A stretch of 10,099 nucleotides of DNA from Phycisphaerae bacterium (GCA_018665385.1 JABJDN010000184.1:1-10099), one strand, 5' to 3'. Shown: positions 1 to 6,632, counted from the stretch's first letter. Notes: generated by a model from the sequence alone, not told the origin. Numbers and translations are program-made.

Positions 1-1
1 A

Positions 2-241
2 AGTAAAGCAGTCGACTTTATTGAGAAACGGACCGAGGTTGTTGAGCGAGATTGGGTTGATGACCGTTCAATTTATACGATTAAAATAGGTCGCAACCAG
101 TTCGAGCAACTACTTTCTCGGGAGCGTGATATTCGTATAGGGGACGAAGATGCGAGTGTGGCAATTGAAAAATTATGGGCTATTCCATTTGAAAATGGAG
201 AATGTTGCCAACTTCCGCCACATAAATTTCAAGAAGAGTAA
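2..241 (+). CDS. C-terminal fragment of an unidentified protein (5'-truncated by the window edge)
   Basis: An open frame enters from the left edge and runs 79 codons without a stop to TAA at 239-241. It contains no ATG, so the start lies outside the window. The residues are mixed and rather acidic, with phrases such as DWVDDRSIYTIKIG, FEQLLSRERD and IEKLWAIPF and an ending in KFQEE. There is no membrane segment, no repeat and no motif I recognise. The next gene begins 31 bp later on the same strand with a good ribosome binding site, so the two may be co-transcribed. That the frame is coding is supported by its uninterrupted length up to the edge, its protein-like composition and this spacing. 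I cannot assign a function. Confidence 0.6.
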   Translation, partial: SKAVDFIEKRTEVVERDWVDDRSIYTIKIGRNQFEQLLSRERDIRIGDEDASVAIEKLWAIPFENGECCQLPPHKFQEE

Positions 242-272
242 ACTACTTTTGGATGAATATCTGGAGTAGATT

Positions 273-1214
273 TTGACACCAAACGTTTTTGGATTAGATC
301 AATTCGCAAACGACTTAAACCCTGCAATAGTAGGCATGATTCGTTCATGGCATGGCGATTCTGAACTAGAGCCTCTTTACCATAGGTTACAAGCTCGTAA
401 AACGCGGAGAGGCTTTTTAGACTCGTTTGCAGAAGCCCTTGTTGCGTTGCATGCAAGGCGATGTGGATGCTCGATACAAGTTGAAGTGCCAACGCCTTCA
501 GGAAAAACTTGCGACTTGTTACTAGAACGTAACGGCGTTTCCCTTTTTGTTCATGTGAAAAGGCTTGGCAGTAGAAAGCCAACGACAAAGCGTATGCAAA
601 TTTCCTCTAGGTTACGCATTCTTGAACAGATTGAAAAACCGTGGGTAGTCAAAGTTCGTTGGCAAGAATCATTAGATGACGAAGCAATGCAAGCGTTCGT
701 GATTGCAGCAGCTTCGTTCATCGAAACTGCGAGGCTAGGTGACGAAAAGGTGGTTCGAGATGCGAATGGTGTTGAACTTGGTGGCGTAAAAATTGTAGCA
801 CCCCAAGAGGAACGACGCGTAGCGCTTGTAATAGGATTGCCAAGTGGATTCGTTGATGAATCGCCACGAATAGATCGGTTGTTGCATAGAGCGCATAAAC
901 AATTCATGCCAAAGGGATCGAATCTTATACTGGTATGCACTCCACATTTGCAAGGTGTTGGAGATGTAGAGTCCGCGTTGCTTGGTACGTATGTTGAACG
1001 CTGGGACGAGCACCCTGCTAAAGGGAAACGGGTTGCACACGGAAGAAGTAAGGATGCATTTTGGTGCCACAATCAGATGCAAGATTCTCAGCTTGCAGGG
1101 TGGTTTTGGTTAGCGCCAATGCACCATGAGTACCAGGGGAAGCTGTGGATGCGCGAAGGGTACGATGCTCTGACTCCGGTTGCACAACTTGCGCAAGATC
1201 TCTTCTCAAAATAG
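273..1214 (+). CDS. Uncharacterised protein with a possible PD-(D/E)XK nuclease-like core
   Basis: This encodes 313 residues. The TTG start is chosen because GGAG at 263-266 sits 6 nt upstream; the first in-frame ATG, at 336, has no better site. Residues about 47-98 resemble the core of the PD-(D/E)XK fold: a helix carrying Glu54, then a strand with Asp81 in CDLLLERNG, a turn, and a strand LFVHVKR ending in Lys96. The usual E-x-K is H-x-K here (His94, Lys96), so either a His variant or an inactive relative is possible. The C-terminal half (about 180-285) has a hydrophobic strand NLILVCTPH and an aromatic segment near AGWFWLAP, which I cannot assign. There is no signal peptide or membrane helix, so it is probably cytosolic. 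The fold call is inference from motif spacing only. It could equally be an unrelated hypothetical protein. Confidence 0.6.
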   Translation: MTPNVFGLDQFANDLNPAIVGMIRSWHGDSELEPLYHRLQARKTRRGFLDSFAEALVALHARRCGCSIQVEVPTPSGKTCDLLLERNGVSLFVHVKRLGSRKPTTKRMQISSRLRILEQIEKPWVVKVRWQESLDDEAMQAFVIAAASFIETARLGDEKVVRDANGVELGGVKIVAPQEERRVALVIGLPSGFVDESPRIDRLLHRAHKQFMPKGSNLILVCTPHLQGVGDVESALLGTYVERWDEHPAKGKRVAHGRSKDAFWCHNQMQDSQLAGWFWLAPMHHEYQGKLWMREGYDALTPVAQLAQDLFSK

Positions 1215-1266
1215 CCTAATGGCTGTAACATATATAGTTCACTCATACTATTGAAAGGATCGACCA

Positions 1267-2406
1267 ATGAAAGACGCTCGATATACAAAACTCGCTGACC
1301 TGCTCATCAACTATTCAACATGTTTACAAAAAGGGGAACATATTCTCATTGAAGCATTTGATATGCCAAGAGAAATGATTATTGAATTGGTGAAAGCAGC
1401 ATCGAACGTTGGTGGTCACCCACACGTTGCAATCAGAGATGCACAAATAATGAGAGCGCTTCATGACGATGCACAAGATGCACAGTATGAAATGTGGTCT
1501 GAGTACGATCTTGAACGAATGAAACGTATGGATGCCTATCTTGGAATGCGTGGTTCGCATAACGTAAGCGAGTTAAGCGGTCTTGACTCAGCCCGTCAAC
1601 AAGCGTGGGGTCGAATCTACGGAGCGCCAGTTCACATGAAGCAGCGCTTGAACGAAACACGTTGGTGCGTGCTGCGCTGGCCAACTGCCGGGATGGCACA
1701 ACTTGCTGGTATGAATACAGAAGCATTTGAAGATTTTTACTTTGATGTATGTACACTTGATTACAGCTTGATGGCAGAAGCAGCAGAAAAACTTGTCGAT
1801 GCTATGAATGCAGCTGAGCAAGTGCATATCCAAGGTCCAGGCGATACCGATTTGACATTTTCAATAAAAAATATTCCTGCAATCCCTTGTTGCGGGAAAT
1901 TAAATATTCCTGATGGCGAAGTATTCACTGCGCCTGTGAAGGATTCCATTCAAGGTGTCATTCACTACAACACGCCATCTATATACCGTGGTCACTCTTT
2001 CGAAAATATTCGTCTCGAGTTTAAAGATGGAAAAATAGTTGGTTGTACTGCAGATCAAGGTGCAGAATTCCTTGACGATATTTTCGACACTGACGACGGT
2101 GCACGCTTTGTTGGTGAATTCGCTATAGGATTTAATCCTTATATAAAAGAAGCAATGAAGGATATTCTGTTTGATGAGAAAATTGCAGGCTCGTTGCACT
2201 TCACGCCTGGCAATTCGTACGAAGAAGCATGCAATACAAACAAATCCGAAGTGCATTGGGATTTAGTTTTGATTCAACGACCTGAATATGGCGGTGGAAC
2301 AATTAGTTTCGATGGAGAGATCATCCGTAAAGATGGACAATTTGTAAAAGAGGAATTGCTTGCTTTAAACCCAGAAAACCTGATTGGGCAGGCTTGTTGC
2401 TGCTAA
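1267..2406 (+). CDS. M29-family metallo-aminopeptidase (AmpS/AmpT/PepS type)
   Basis: This 379-residue cytosolic enzyme should release N-terminal amino acids from peptides using a two-metal centre. All six expected metal ligands of family M29 are present: Glu218 in IPDGEVFTAP, Glu284 in VGEFAIGFN, His311 and Tyr318 in LHFTPGNSY, and His330 and Asp332 in EVHWDLV. The order matches Thermus AmpT, and the 66-residue spacing of the two Glu and the 7-residue His-Tyr spacing are the same. Length is within the usual family range. The ATG start follows AAAGGA (1254-1259) by 7 nt. It lies 52 bp behind the nuclease-like gene and may share its transcript. The protein ends in three consecutive cysteines (GQACCC), which is odd for this family. 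Peptide preference cannot be read from sequence. The family is secure. Confidence 0.93.
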   Translation: MKDARYTKLADLLINYSTCLQKGEHILIEAFDMPREMIIELVKAASNVGGHPHVAIRDAQIMRALHDDAQDAQYEMWSEYDLERMKRMDAYLGMRGSHNVSELSGLDSARQQAWGRIYGAPVHMKQRLNETRWCVLRWPTAGMAQLAGMNTEAFEDFYFDVCTLDYSLMAEAAEKLVDAMNAAEQVHIQGPGDTDLTFSIKNIPAIPCCGKLNIPDGEVFTAPVKDSIQGVIHYNTPSIYRGHSFENIRLEFKDGKIVGCTADQGAEFLDDIFDTDDGARFVGEFAIGFNPYIKEAMKDILFDEKIAGSLHFTPGNSYEEACNTNKSEVHWDLVLIQRPEYGGGTISFDGEIIRKDGQFVKEELLALNPENLIGQACCC

Positions 2407-2518
2407 ACAGCGCCCTATAACAAATCCAGACGGAACAAACCACACTGCTTTACGTGATGGTAATGCTTTCTCGTATAGACTCATTCAGTGGGACTGCTGC
2501 AAGGCCGATGGTCAGGCT

Positions 2519-3067
2519 ATGGATGAAACAACTACATGGAAAAGCACTCGTGCACTTCTTCTTGGAGAGGTGTTAGTTGAGCAGGGATTGCTCAGTGAAC
2601 AAGATGTTTACAAAATTTTAGAGCATCAAAAAAAGTCAGGTCGTCCCTTCGGCGAACTTGCTGAAAAGCTCTGTAACATCTCAACAGAAGCAATCGAGGA
2701 AGCATGGGCATACCAGTATGCCTTCAACGCACCTACTATTGACCCGCTCTCTTTTATTCCCAGAAGCGATGCAAAGAAACTAGTTTCTGCTCGGCAAGCT
2801 TGGCAATTTAAGTGCTTACCGATGAACCTTGAAGGGGATACCCTCGTTCTTGCAACGACACCGCGTTACTTGCAAAAAGCATTGAAGTTTGCAACCCGTG
2901 TTCTTGATAGGCCCGCATATTTTATGATGACAACGGAAGCGCGGCTTTCAGCAGCGCTGTCCGAACATTATCCGCTAGGTGGAATGTGTGCATCTAGTGC
3001 ATCAAACGATACGATGAAACGGTTAATGTACAAAATGCGTATGGAACGGATGAGGGAAGCCGGATAG
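2519..3067 (+). CDS. Stand-alone GspE/PilB N-terminal (MshEN-type) domain protein
   Basis: From ATG 2519 this encodes 182 residues. Residues about 14-66 (LGEVLVEQGLLSEQDV, then SGRPFGELAEKL) match the first half of the MshEN domain found at the N-terminus of type II secretion and type IV pilus ATPases. Residues about 67-151, including PMNLEGDTLVLATT and the DRPAYFMMTTEARLSAAL helix, match the second half. No Walker A or ATPase region follows: the chain ends in a basic, Met-rich tail (KRLMYKMRMERMREAG). It is therefore a lone regulatory or binding module rather than a motor. Related MshEN domains bind cyclic di-GMP; whether this one does is unknown. The start is uncertain. The frame stays open back to a TTG at 2384 (227 residues, overlapping the aminopeptidase), but neither start has a clear Shine-Dalgarno site, and the extra 45 residues do not resemble the domain. 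Confidence 0.8.
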   Translation: MDETTTWKSTRALLLGEVLVEQGLLSEQDVYKILEHQKKSGRPFGELAEKLCNISTEAIEEAWAYQYAFNAPTIDPLSFIPRSDAKKLVSARQAWQFKCLPMNLEGDTLVLATTPRYLQKALKFATRVLDRPAYFMMTTEARLSAALSEHYPLGGMCASSASNDTMKRLMYKMRMERMREAG

Positions 3068-3071
3068 ATAA

Positions 3072-3144
3072 TGGCGAAACCCGGACTTGAACCGGGGACA
3101 CCGGCATTTTCAATGCCGTGCTCTACCAACTGAGCTATTTCGCC
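3072..3144 (-). tRNA. trnF: tRNA-Phe (GAA)
   Basis: Read on the minus strand this folds into a complete cloverleaf: acceptor GGCGAAA/TTTCGCC, D-arm GCTC/GAGC, anticodon stem CGGCA/TGCCG around the loop TTGAAAA, a five-base variable loop, and T-stem CCCGG/CCGGG around TTCAAGT. The anticodon GAA reads UUC/UUU. The discriminator base is A73. The following bases are TTA, so CCA must be added after transcription. The 3' end lies only 4 bp from the stop codon of the convergent MshEN-domain gene, and no U-tailed terminator is visible downstream of the tRNA. Confidence 0.97.
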
Positions 3145-3158
3145 TACCTAAGTCGCAA

Positions 3159-3187
3159 AGGGTACCCGACAACGGGCCATTTTTCAA
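3159..3187 (-). promoter_or_regulatory. Putative sigma70-type promoter of tRNA-Phe
   Basis: On the minus strand TTGAAA (3187-3182) and TACCCT (3164-3159) are separated by exactly 17 bp. Fourteen bp then lead to the tRNA 5' end. The -35 box overlaps the TGA stop of the upstream amidohydrolase gene, so the promoter is wedged between gene end and tRNA. The same -10 sequence and spacing occur before tRNA-His, which strengthens both calls. Confidence 0.55.
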
Positions 3188-3978
3188 GCGTTGACATGCG
3201 TAACCTGTATTTTCCCGAGCAATGAGTTATCTGTATCTTGCAGCACCTTAAACTCATTTCGCCATGATTCTGACGAAGATTTTGCAAAGGAAGCGCTGAG
3301 GCATTCTGGCTCAGTTTCGGTGGCGCATGCCAAAATAATTCCTTCCTCAGATATTGCTATCGAAGTACCACCCCAATGTGCAACATCATCATGTCCGATT
3401 CGATTGCAACCAATGACTTGCGCTTGATTTTCGATAGCTCTCGCGACCAGAAGTGCCTTCCAACTATAGATTCTTTTGATTGGCCAATTTGCTGAATTTG
3501 TGAATACTTCAGCACCTGCGAGAGTTGCTAGGCGCCAGAGTTCTGGGAATCGTAAGTCGTAACAAATGAGGGGGCAAATCTTGCGACCTTCAATTTCAAC
3601 AATACAAATCGAGTTTCCCTTATCGATAACTTGATTTTCTCCAAATGGATTGCATGTGAAAACCTTTTCATAGGTCGTTAGGATTTCACCACTTGGAGTG
3701 CAGATACTAACGCAATTGGAAGCGCGGTTTTCATGGCGGTTGGCCCATCCAACTTGAAGCCATATTCCACGTTGTTTTGAGATTTGGCATCCCCAAGCCA
3801 CAGCATCACCTTGGCTGATGGCATTAATATCAATAGAAAAGCCAGTAGTAGTCATCTCTGGCAATACAACAAAATCACCTTTCGCAATAAACGACTCCGC
3901 TATGATTGCTTCGATACATTGTTCTGTAGCAGATGCATTAGCAGGGATGACATCGTGTTGAATTGCATGAAATTTCAT
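3184..3978 (-). CDS. Carbon-nitrogen hydrolase, omega-amidase/YafV (Nit2)-like
   Basis: This 264-residue cytosolic enzyme of the nitrilase superfamily carries the full Glu-Lys-Cys triad: Glu41 in VVLPEMTTTGF, Lys105 in YEKVFTCNPFGE, and Cys139 in LICYDLRFPELWR. The CYDLRFPE motif and the segment ANWPIKRIYSWKALLVARAIENQ are typical of the omega-amidase/YafV branch. That branch hydrolyses alpha-keto acid monoamides such as 2-oxoglutaramate and is tied to methionine salvage or metabolite repair. The exact substrate here is inferred from the family only. ATG 3978 is chosen over a TTG two codons upstream; neither has a clear ribosome binding site. It lies head to head with the zinc-ribbon membrane protein gene, 33 bp away, and its stop overlaps the tRNA-Phe -35 box. 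Length is normal and the gene looks intact. Confidence 0.92.
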   Translation of the reverse strand: MKFHAIQHDVIPANASATEQCIEAIIAESFIAKGDFVVLPEMTTTGFSIDINAISQGDAVAWGCQISKQRGIWLQVGWANRHENRASNCVSICTPSGEILTTYEKVFTCNPFGENQVIDKGNSICIVEIEGRKICPLICYDLRFPELWRLATLAGAEVFTNSANWPIKRIYSWKALLVARAIENQAQVIGCNRIGHDDVAHWGGTSIAISEEGIILACATETEPECLSASFAKSSSESWRNEFKVLQDTDNSLLGKIQVTHVNA

Positions 3979-4011
3979 AACCAAATTGTAACTTCTGGTA
4001 CGGTGTCTGCC

Positions 4012-4737
4012 ATGAAAGCTTGTAAACGAATCTTCCTTATTCTATGCATTTATGTAGTAACAGCCGCAATTCTGCAGGCTGCAGTTTTTTACATAGAGTG
4101 GCTCGGGAATGATTCTGCTCAAGTGTATTGGGAAACTGTACTGATTATTGCAGCATTGATTGTAGCTACGCAATGTGTATTTCTCATACCAATAGTACAT
4201 CCACCAACTGTATCCTTGTACGGCAAATCATTGAAAGTCAGTTTTGTAATTGCTGCTTTTTTAGCTTCGATATCCTCAATGGTTTTGCTATTGGGCATAT
4301 TTTCGTTCGTTACTTCGATTGTTTTACAGTCACCAAAAGAGGACACGGTTCAACCATGGGTATTTTGGGCAGTGCTCGGATGCACATGGCTTTGTTGGTC
4401 GATATTTTTACTGAAGTTTGTCATGCGGAAGAATCACGATGCTACGCCTTTGGTTCGTGTAACCGGGTTACTTTTTGCAGGAACAGTGGTGGAGGTGTTA
4501 CTTTCAATCCCACTTGCGATCATGGTTGAAAGGCGAAGTAATTGTTACTGTGAAAACGGTTCTTTTTTTGCGCTTGTGTTTTCAATCATTGCAGCGTTTT
4601 GGTTGTTTGGGCCATGTATGGTGATGCTTCTCTTTTGGAGAAAGCGTCCATGGATAAAAGACCATTGTTTGCAGTGTGGTTATCCAAGAAAAGTTGCGAA
4701 TGTTGATACCTGCAGCGAATGTGGTTGCAGTCTGTAA
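4012..4737 (+). CDS. Six-helix membrane protein with a C-terminal zinc ribbon (planctomycete type)
   Basis: From ATG 4012 this encodes 241 residues with about six hydrophobic helices (roughly residues 6-28, 41-63, 76-104, 115-137, 148-172 and 184-209). A short soluble tail holds a zinc-ribbon pair, CLQCGYP and CSECG (Cys219, 222, 234 and 237). Two further cysteines sit close together before the last helix in the phrase NCYCENGSF. Membrane proteins ending in a CxxCGY...CxxCG ribbon are common in planctomycetes, but their job is unknown to me. The open frame continues 76 codons upstream to 3784. That part lies antisense over the amidohydrolase gene and is not membrane-like, so I exclude it. No good Shine-Dalgarno precedes ATG 4012; GTG 4003 is the nearest alternative. 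Function is unassigned. Confidence 0.8.
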   Translation: MKACKRIFLILCIYVVTAAILQAAVFYIEWLGNDSAQVYWETVLIIAALIVATQCVFLIPIVHPPTVSLYGKSLKVSFVIAAFLASISSMVLLLGIFSFVTSIVLQSPKEDTVQPWVFWAVLGCTWLCWSIFLLKFVMRKNHDATPLVRVTGLLFAGTVVEVLLSIPLAIMVERRSNCYCENGSFFALVFSIIAAFWLFGPCMVMLLFWRKRPWIKDHCLQCGYPRKVANVDTCSECGCSL

Positions 4738-4757
4738 GGGTCTGGTGCACCAGGCCC
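4738..4757. repeat. Strong palindrome between convergent genes, possible terminator hairpin
   Basis: Immediately after the TAA of the zinc-ribbon gene is a perfect 12-bp palindrome, CTGGTGCACCAG (4742-4753). GGGT and GCCC flank it and extend the stem to 10 bp with one G-T pair. A second copy of the outer arm, AGACCC at 4776-4781, can also pair with GGGTCT at 4738-4743, so alternative folds exist. Neither strand shows a U-run after the stem. It sits between the stop codon and the 3' end of the convergent tRNA-His, where a bidirectional transcript end or RNA-stabilising structure would be expected. That role is inference. Confidence 0.5.
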
Positions 4758-4786
4758 TGTAAGTGACTTCGAACTAGACCCGGAAG

Positions 4787-4860
4787 GGCGACCGACGGGG
4801 CTCGAACCCGCGACATCCAGGATCACAACCCGGTGCTCTACCAACTGAGCTACGGTCGCC
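4787..4860 (-). tRNA. trnH: tRNA-His (GTG) with encoded G-1
   Basis: On the minus strand the cloverleaf has acceptor GCGACCG/CGGTCGC, D-arm GCTC/GAGC, anticodon stem CCGGG/CCTGG around TTGTGAT, and T-stem GCGGG/CCCGT around TTCGAGC. The anticodon GTG reads His codons. A G lies one base before the acceptor stem and faces C73. This is the G-1:C73 pair that identifies histidine tRNA, and it fixes the 74-nt boundaries. The bases after C73 are CTT, so CCA is not encoded. Confidence 0.97.
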
Positions 4861-4873
4861 ATTGGGAATAGGA

Positions 4874-4902
4874 AGGGTATCCGCACTCGCTCAGAAGGTC
4901 AA
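4874..4902 (-). promoter_or_regulatory. Putative sigma70-type promoter of tRNA-His
   Basis: On the minus strand TTGACC (4902-4897) and TACCCT (4879-4874) are 17 bp apart, with 13 bp from the -10 box to the tRNA 5' end. The layout nearly copies that of the tRNA-Phe promoter, including an identical -10 hexamer. Confidence 0.6.
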
Positions 4903-4903
4903 T

Positions 4904-5020
4904 ATCACTTGCTGTTTTGATGGCATTTCTAGAAGAGAAAAAGTGCCAATTCTGTCGAGATGTGGATAGAATATCCCGTTTGACTCAATTTTCTTCAAAC
5001 CAGTAATAACAGCAAGAGAT
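4904..5020. repeat. 13-nt imperfect inverted repeat flanking the tRNA-His/pckA divergent promoter region
   Basis: Plus-strand 5008-5020 reads AACAGCAAGAGAT. The reverse complement of 4904-4916 reads AACAGCAAGTGAT, so 12 of 13 positions match and the first nine are identical. The arm centres are about 104 bp apart. One arm lies just upstream of the tRNA-His -35 box. The other lies in the pckA leader and covers its AAGAGA ribosome-binding region. Each copy faces toward its adjacent gene. The pair could be binding sites for one regulator or a long-range RNA or DNA pairing; chance is not excluded. Confidence 0.45.
4943..4972 (+). promoter_or_regulatory. pckA: Possible pckA promoter
   Basis: A good -10 box, TAGAAT (4967-4972), is preceded at 18 bp by a weaker -35 box, GTGCCA (4943-4948). 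Transcription would start near 4979 and give a leader of about 47 nt. A competing candidate is TTGACT (4980-4985) with TAATAA (5004-5009), which would leave only about 10 nt of leader; I consider it less likely. Confidence 0.35.
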
Positions 5021-5025
5021 TTGCC

Positions 5026-6600
5026 ATGAAAACTGCAACACACGAACTTAATTTTCCCGGAATCACAGTCTACACAAACCTGTCAACAGAACGCTTAGTA
5101 GAGCTCTCGTTAGAACGTGGCGAAGGGGTGCTCGCATCGAACGGCGCGCTTTGTTGTGACACTGGCGAACGGACAGGTCGTTCACCCAAGGATAAGTTTG
5201 TTGAAGATACTCCAGCCATTCACGATGCCATCGATTGGGGCAAAGTGAACCAACCGATTTCACCTGAAAATTTCTCAAAAATTGAAGCGCTTGCAACAGA
5301 GTATATGAATACTAAAAATGAACTGTTTAGGTTCAATGGCTACGCAGGTGCTGACGAGCGATACAGATTGAACGTGTCCGTCGTAACTGAAGAGGCATGG
5401 CAAAGTTTGTTCGCTGCGACTATGTTTATCCCAAGTGGAATTACAGAAGGGTTTGACCCGAACTGGACAATCATCGATGCTTGCAATTTAAAGATTGAAG
5501 ATTGGGAATCTCTGGGCTTGAATAGTGACATGTGCATTATTCAATCGATGGAACAAAAAAAAGTAATTATTTGTGGAACTCGATACGCGGGCGAGATCAA
5601 AAAATCTATCTTTTATGCGATGAATTTCGATATGACTGCAGTGAATGTATTTCCAATGCATTGTTCTGCGAATGTTGATAAAGAGGACGAAACAAACGTT
5701 GCGCTCTTCTTCGGATTAAGCGGGACAGGAAAAACAACGCTCTCCGCTGATCCAAACCGTCCTCTAATAGGCGATGACGAGCACGGTTGGAGCGATGACG
5801 GTGTTTTTAACTTCGAAGGTGGCTGTTATGCAAAATGTATAGAGCTCTCAAAAGAAGGCGAACCACAAATTTGGGATGCTATTAAGTTTGGTGCAGTTCT
5901 TGAAAATGTCGTTCTTGAAAAAGACACTCTTATTCCTGATTACGACGATGGTTCAAACACTGAAAACACGCGTGTCGCGTATCCAGTCAGTTATATTCCA
6001 GACGCAAAAATTCCAAGCGTATGTGGACACCCTAAAAATGTAATCTTTCTTACAGCGGATGCATTTGGTGTTTTGCCTCCTGTAAGTAAACTTACTTCAG
6101 AACAAGCTATGTATTACTTTATCAATGGGTATACATCGAAGCTCGCAGGTACAGAGGCGGGCGTTACAGAGCCACAGCCATTCTTTAGTCCTTGCTACGG
6201 CGGGCCATTCTTGCCTCGTCCACCAATGGAATATGCAAATTGGCTTGCAAAACGAGTGAAAGACCAAGATGCGAACGTATGGTTGTTAAATACAGGTTGG
6301 ACCGGTGGGGGATACGGGACTGGCTCACGCTTTAGCCTTGCCTGGACACGTGCATTTGTTACTGCAATTCTAGATGGCTCACTCTCTGATTCCGAGTTTG
6401 TGGCACATGATATTTTTGGCCTTCAAATCCCTACGACCGCACCGAATGTACCTTCAGAAGTACTTGACCCTTGCCAGACGTGGGGTGATAAGGAAGCATA
6501 TGTCACTACAGCACAGGCACTTGCAGATAAATTTAGAGCAAATGACAAGAACTACGCGATGGACGAAGCCGTTCGTTCCGCAGGTCCAAACTGCGCATAG
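5026..6600 (+). CDS. pckA: Phosphoenolpyruvate carboxykinase (ATP)
   Basis: This 524-residue cytosolic enzyme converts oxaloacetate and ATP to phosphoenolpyruvate, CO2 and ADP, the entry step of gluconeogenesis. The ATP-using family is unmistakable. TGERTGRSPKDK holds the substrate Arg52, and RYAGEIKKS holds Tyr187 and the metal ligand Lys193. MHCSANV follows with His212, then the kinase-1a P-loop GLSGTGKTT (230-238) with Lys236. LIGDDEHGW (247-255) supplies the second metal-binding Asp, and ENTRVAYP carries Arg316. All known catalytic residues of the E. coli enzyme have counterparts, and length is close to the usual 520-540. The ATG start has an AAGAGA element 6 nt upstream. It lies alone between the divergent tRNA-His and its own terminator, so it is probably monocistronic. 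No defect is visible. Confidence 0.98.
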   Translation: MKTATHELNFPGITVYTNLSTERLVELSLERGEGVLASNGALCCDTGERTGRSPKDKFVEDTPAIHDAIDWGKVNQPISPENFSKIEALATEYMNTKNELFRFNGYAGADERYRLNVSVVTEEAWQSLFAATMFIPSGITEGFDPNWTIIDACNLKIEDWESLGLNSDMCIIQSMEQKKVIICGTRYAGEIKKSIFYAMNFDMTAVNVFPMHCSANVDKEDETNVALFFGLSGTGKTTLSADPNRPLIGDDEHGWSDDGVFNFEGGCYAKCIELSKEGEPQIWDAIKFGAVLENVVLEKDTLIPDYDDGSNTENTRVAYPVSYIPDAKIPSVCGHPKNVIFLTADAFGVLPPVSKLTSEQAMYYFINGYTSKLAGTEAGVTEPQPFFSPCYGGPFLPRPPMEYANWLAKRVKDQDANVWLLNTGWTGGGYGTGSRFSLAWTRAFVTAILDGSLSDSEFVAHDIFGLQIPTTAPNVPSEVLDPCQTWGDKEAYVTTAQALADKFRANDKNYAMDEAVRSAGPNCA

Positions 6601-6632
6601 TTACCCACATTAACGCATAAGAACATTATCGG

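Noticed and set aside
253..276. Seven-codon ORF ending in TGA that overlaps the TTG start at 273
   Set aside because: It has no ribosome binding site and is too short to separate from chance.
551..1082. Two overlapping minus-strand open frames of 115-173 codons opposite the nuclease-like gene
   Set aside because: They lack recognisable domains or ribosome binding sites and are shadows of the plus-strand frame, which is longer and has a good ribosome binding site.
1213..1224. AGCC-TAAT-GGCT mini-hairpin after the nuclease-like gene
   Set aside because: A 4-bp stem without a T-run is too weak to call a terminator.
3784..4011. 76-codon N-terminal extension of the zinc-ribbon membrane protein
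   Set aside because: It lies antisense over the well-supported amidohydrolase gene and does not look membrane-like. The hydrophobic protein starts cleanly at ATG 4012.
4680..4886. Minus-strand open frame containing the peptide AQLVEHRVVILDVAGSSPV
   Set aside because: It is a translation of the tRNA-His gene itself, a well-known kind of spurious protein prediction.
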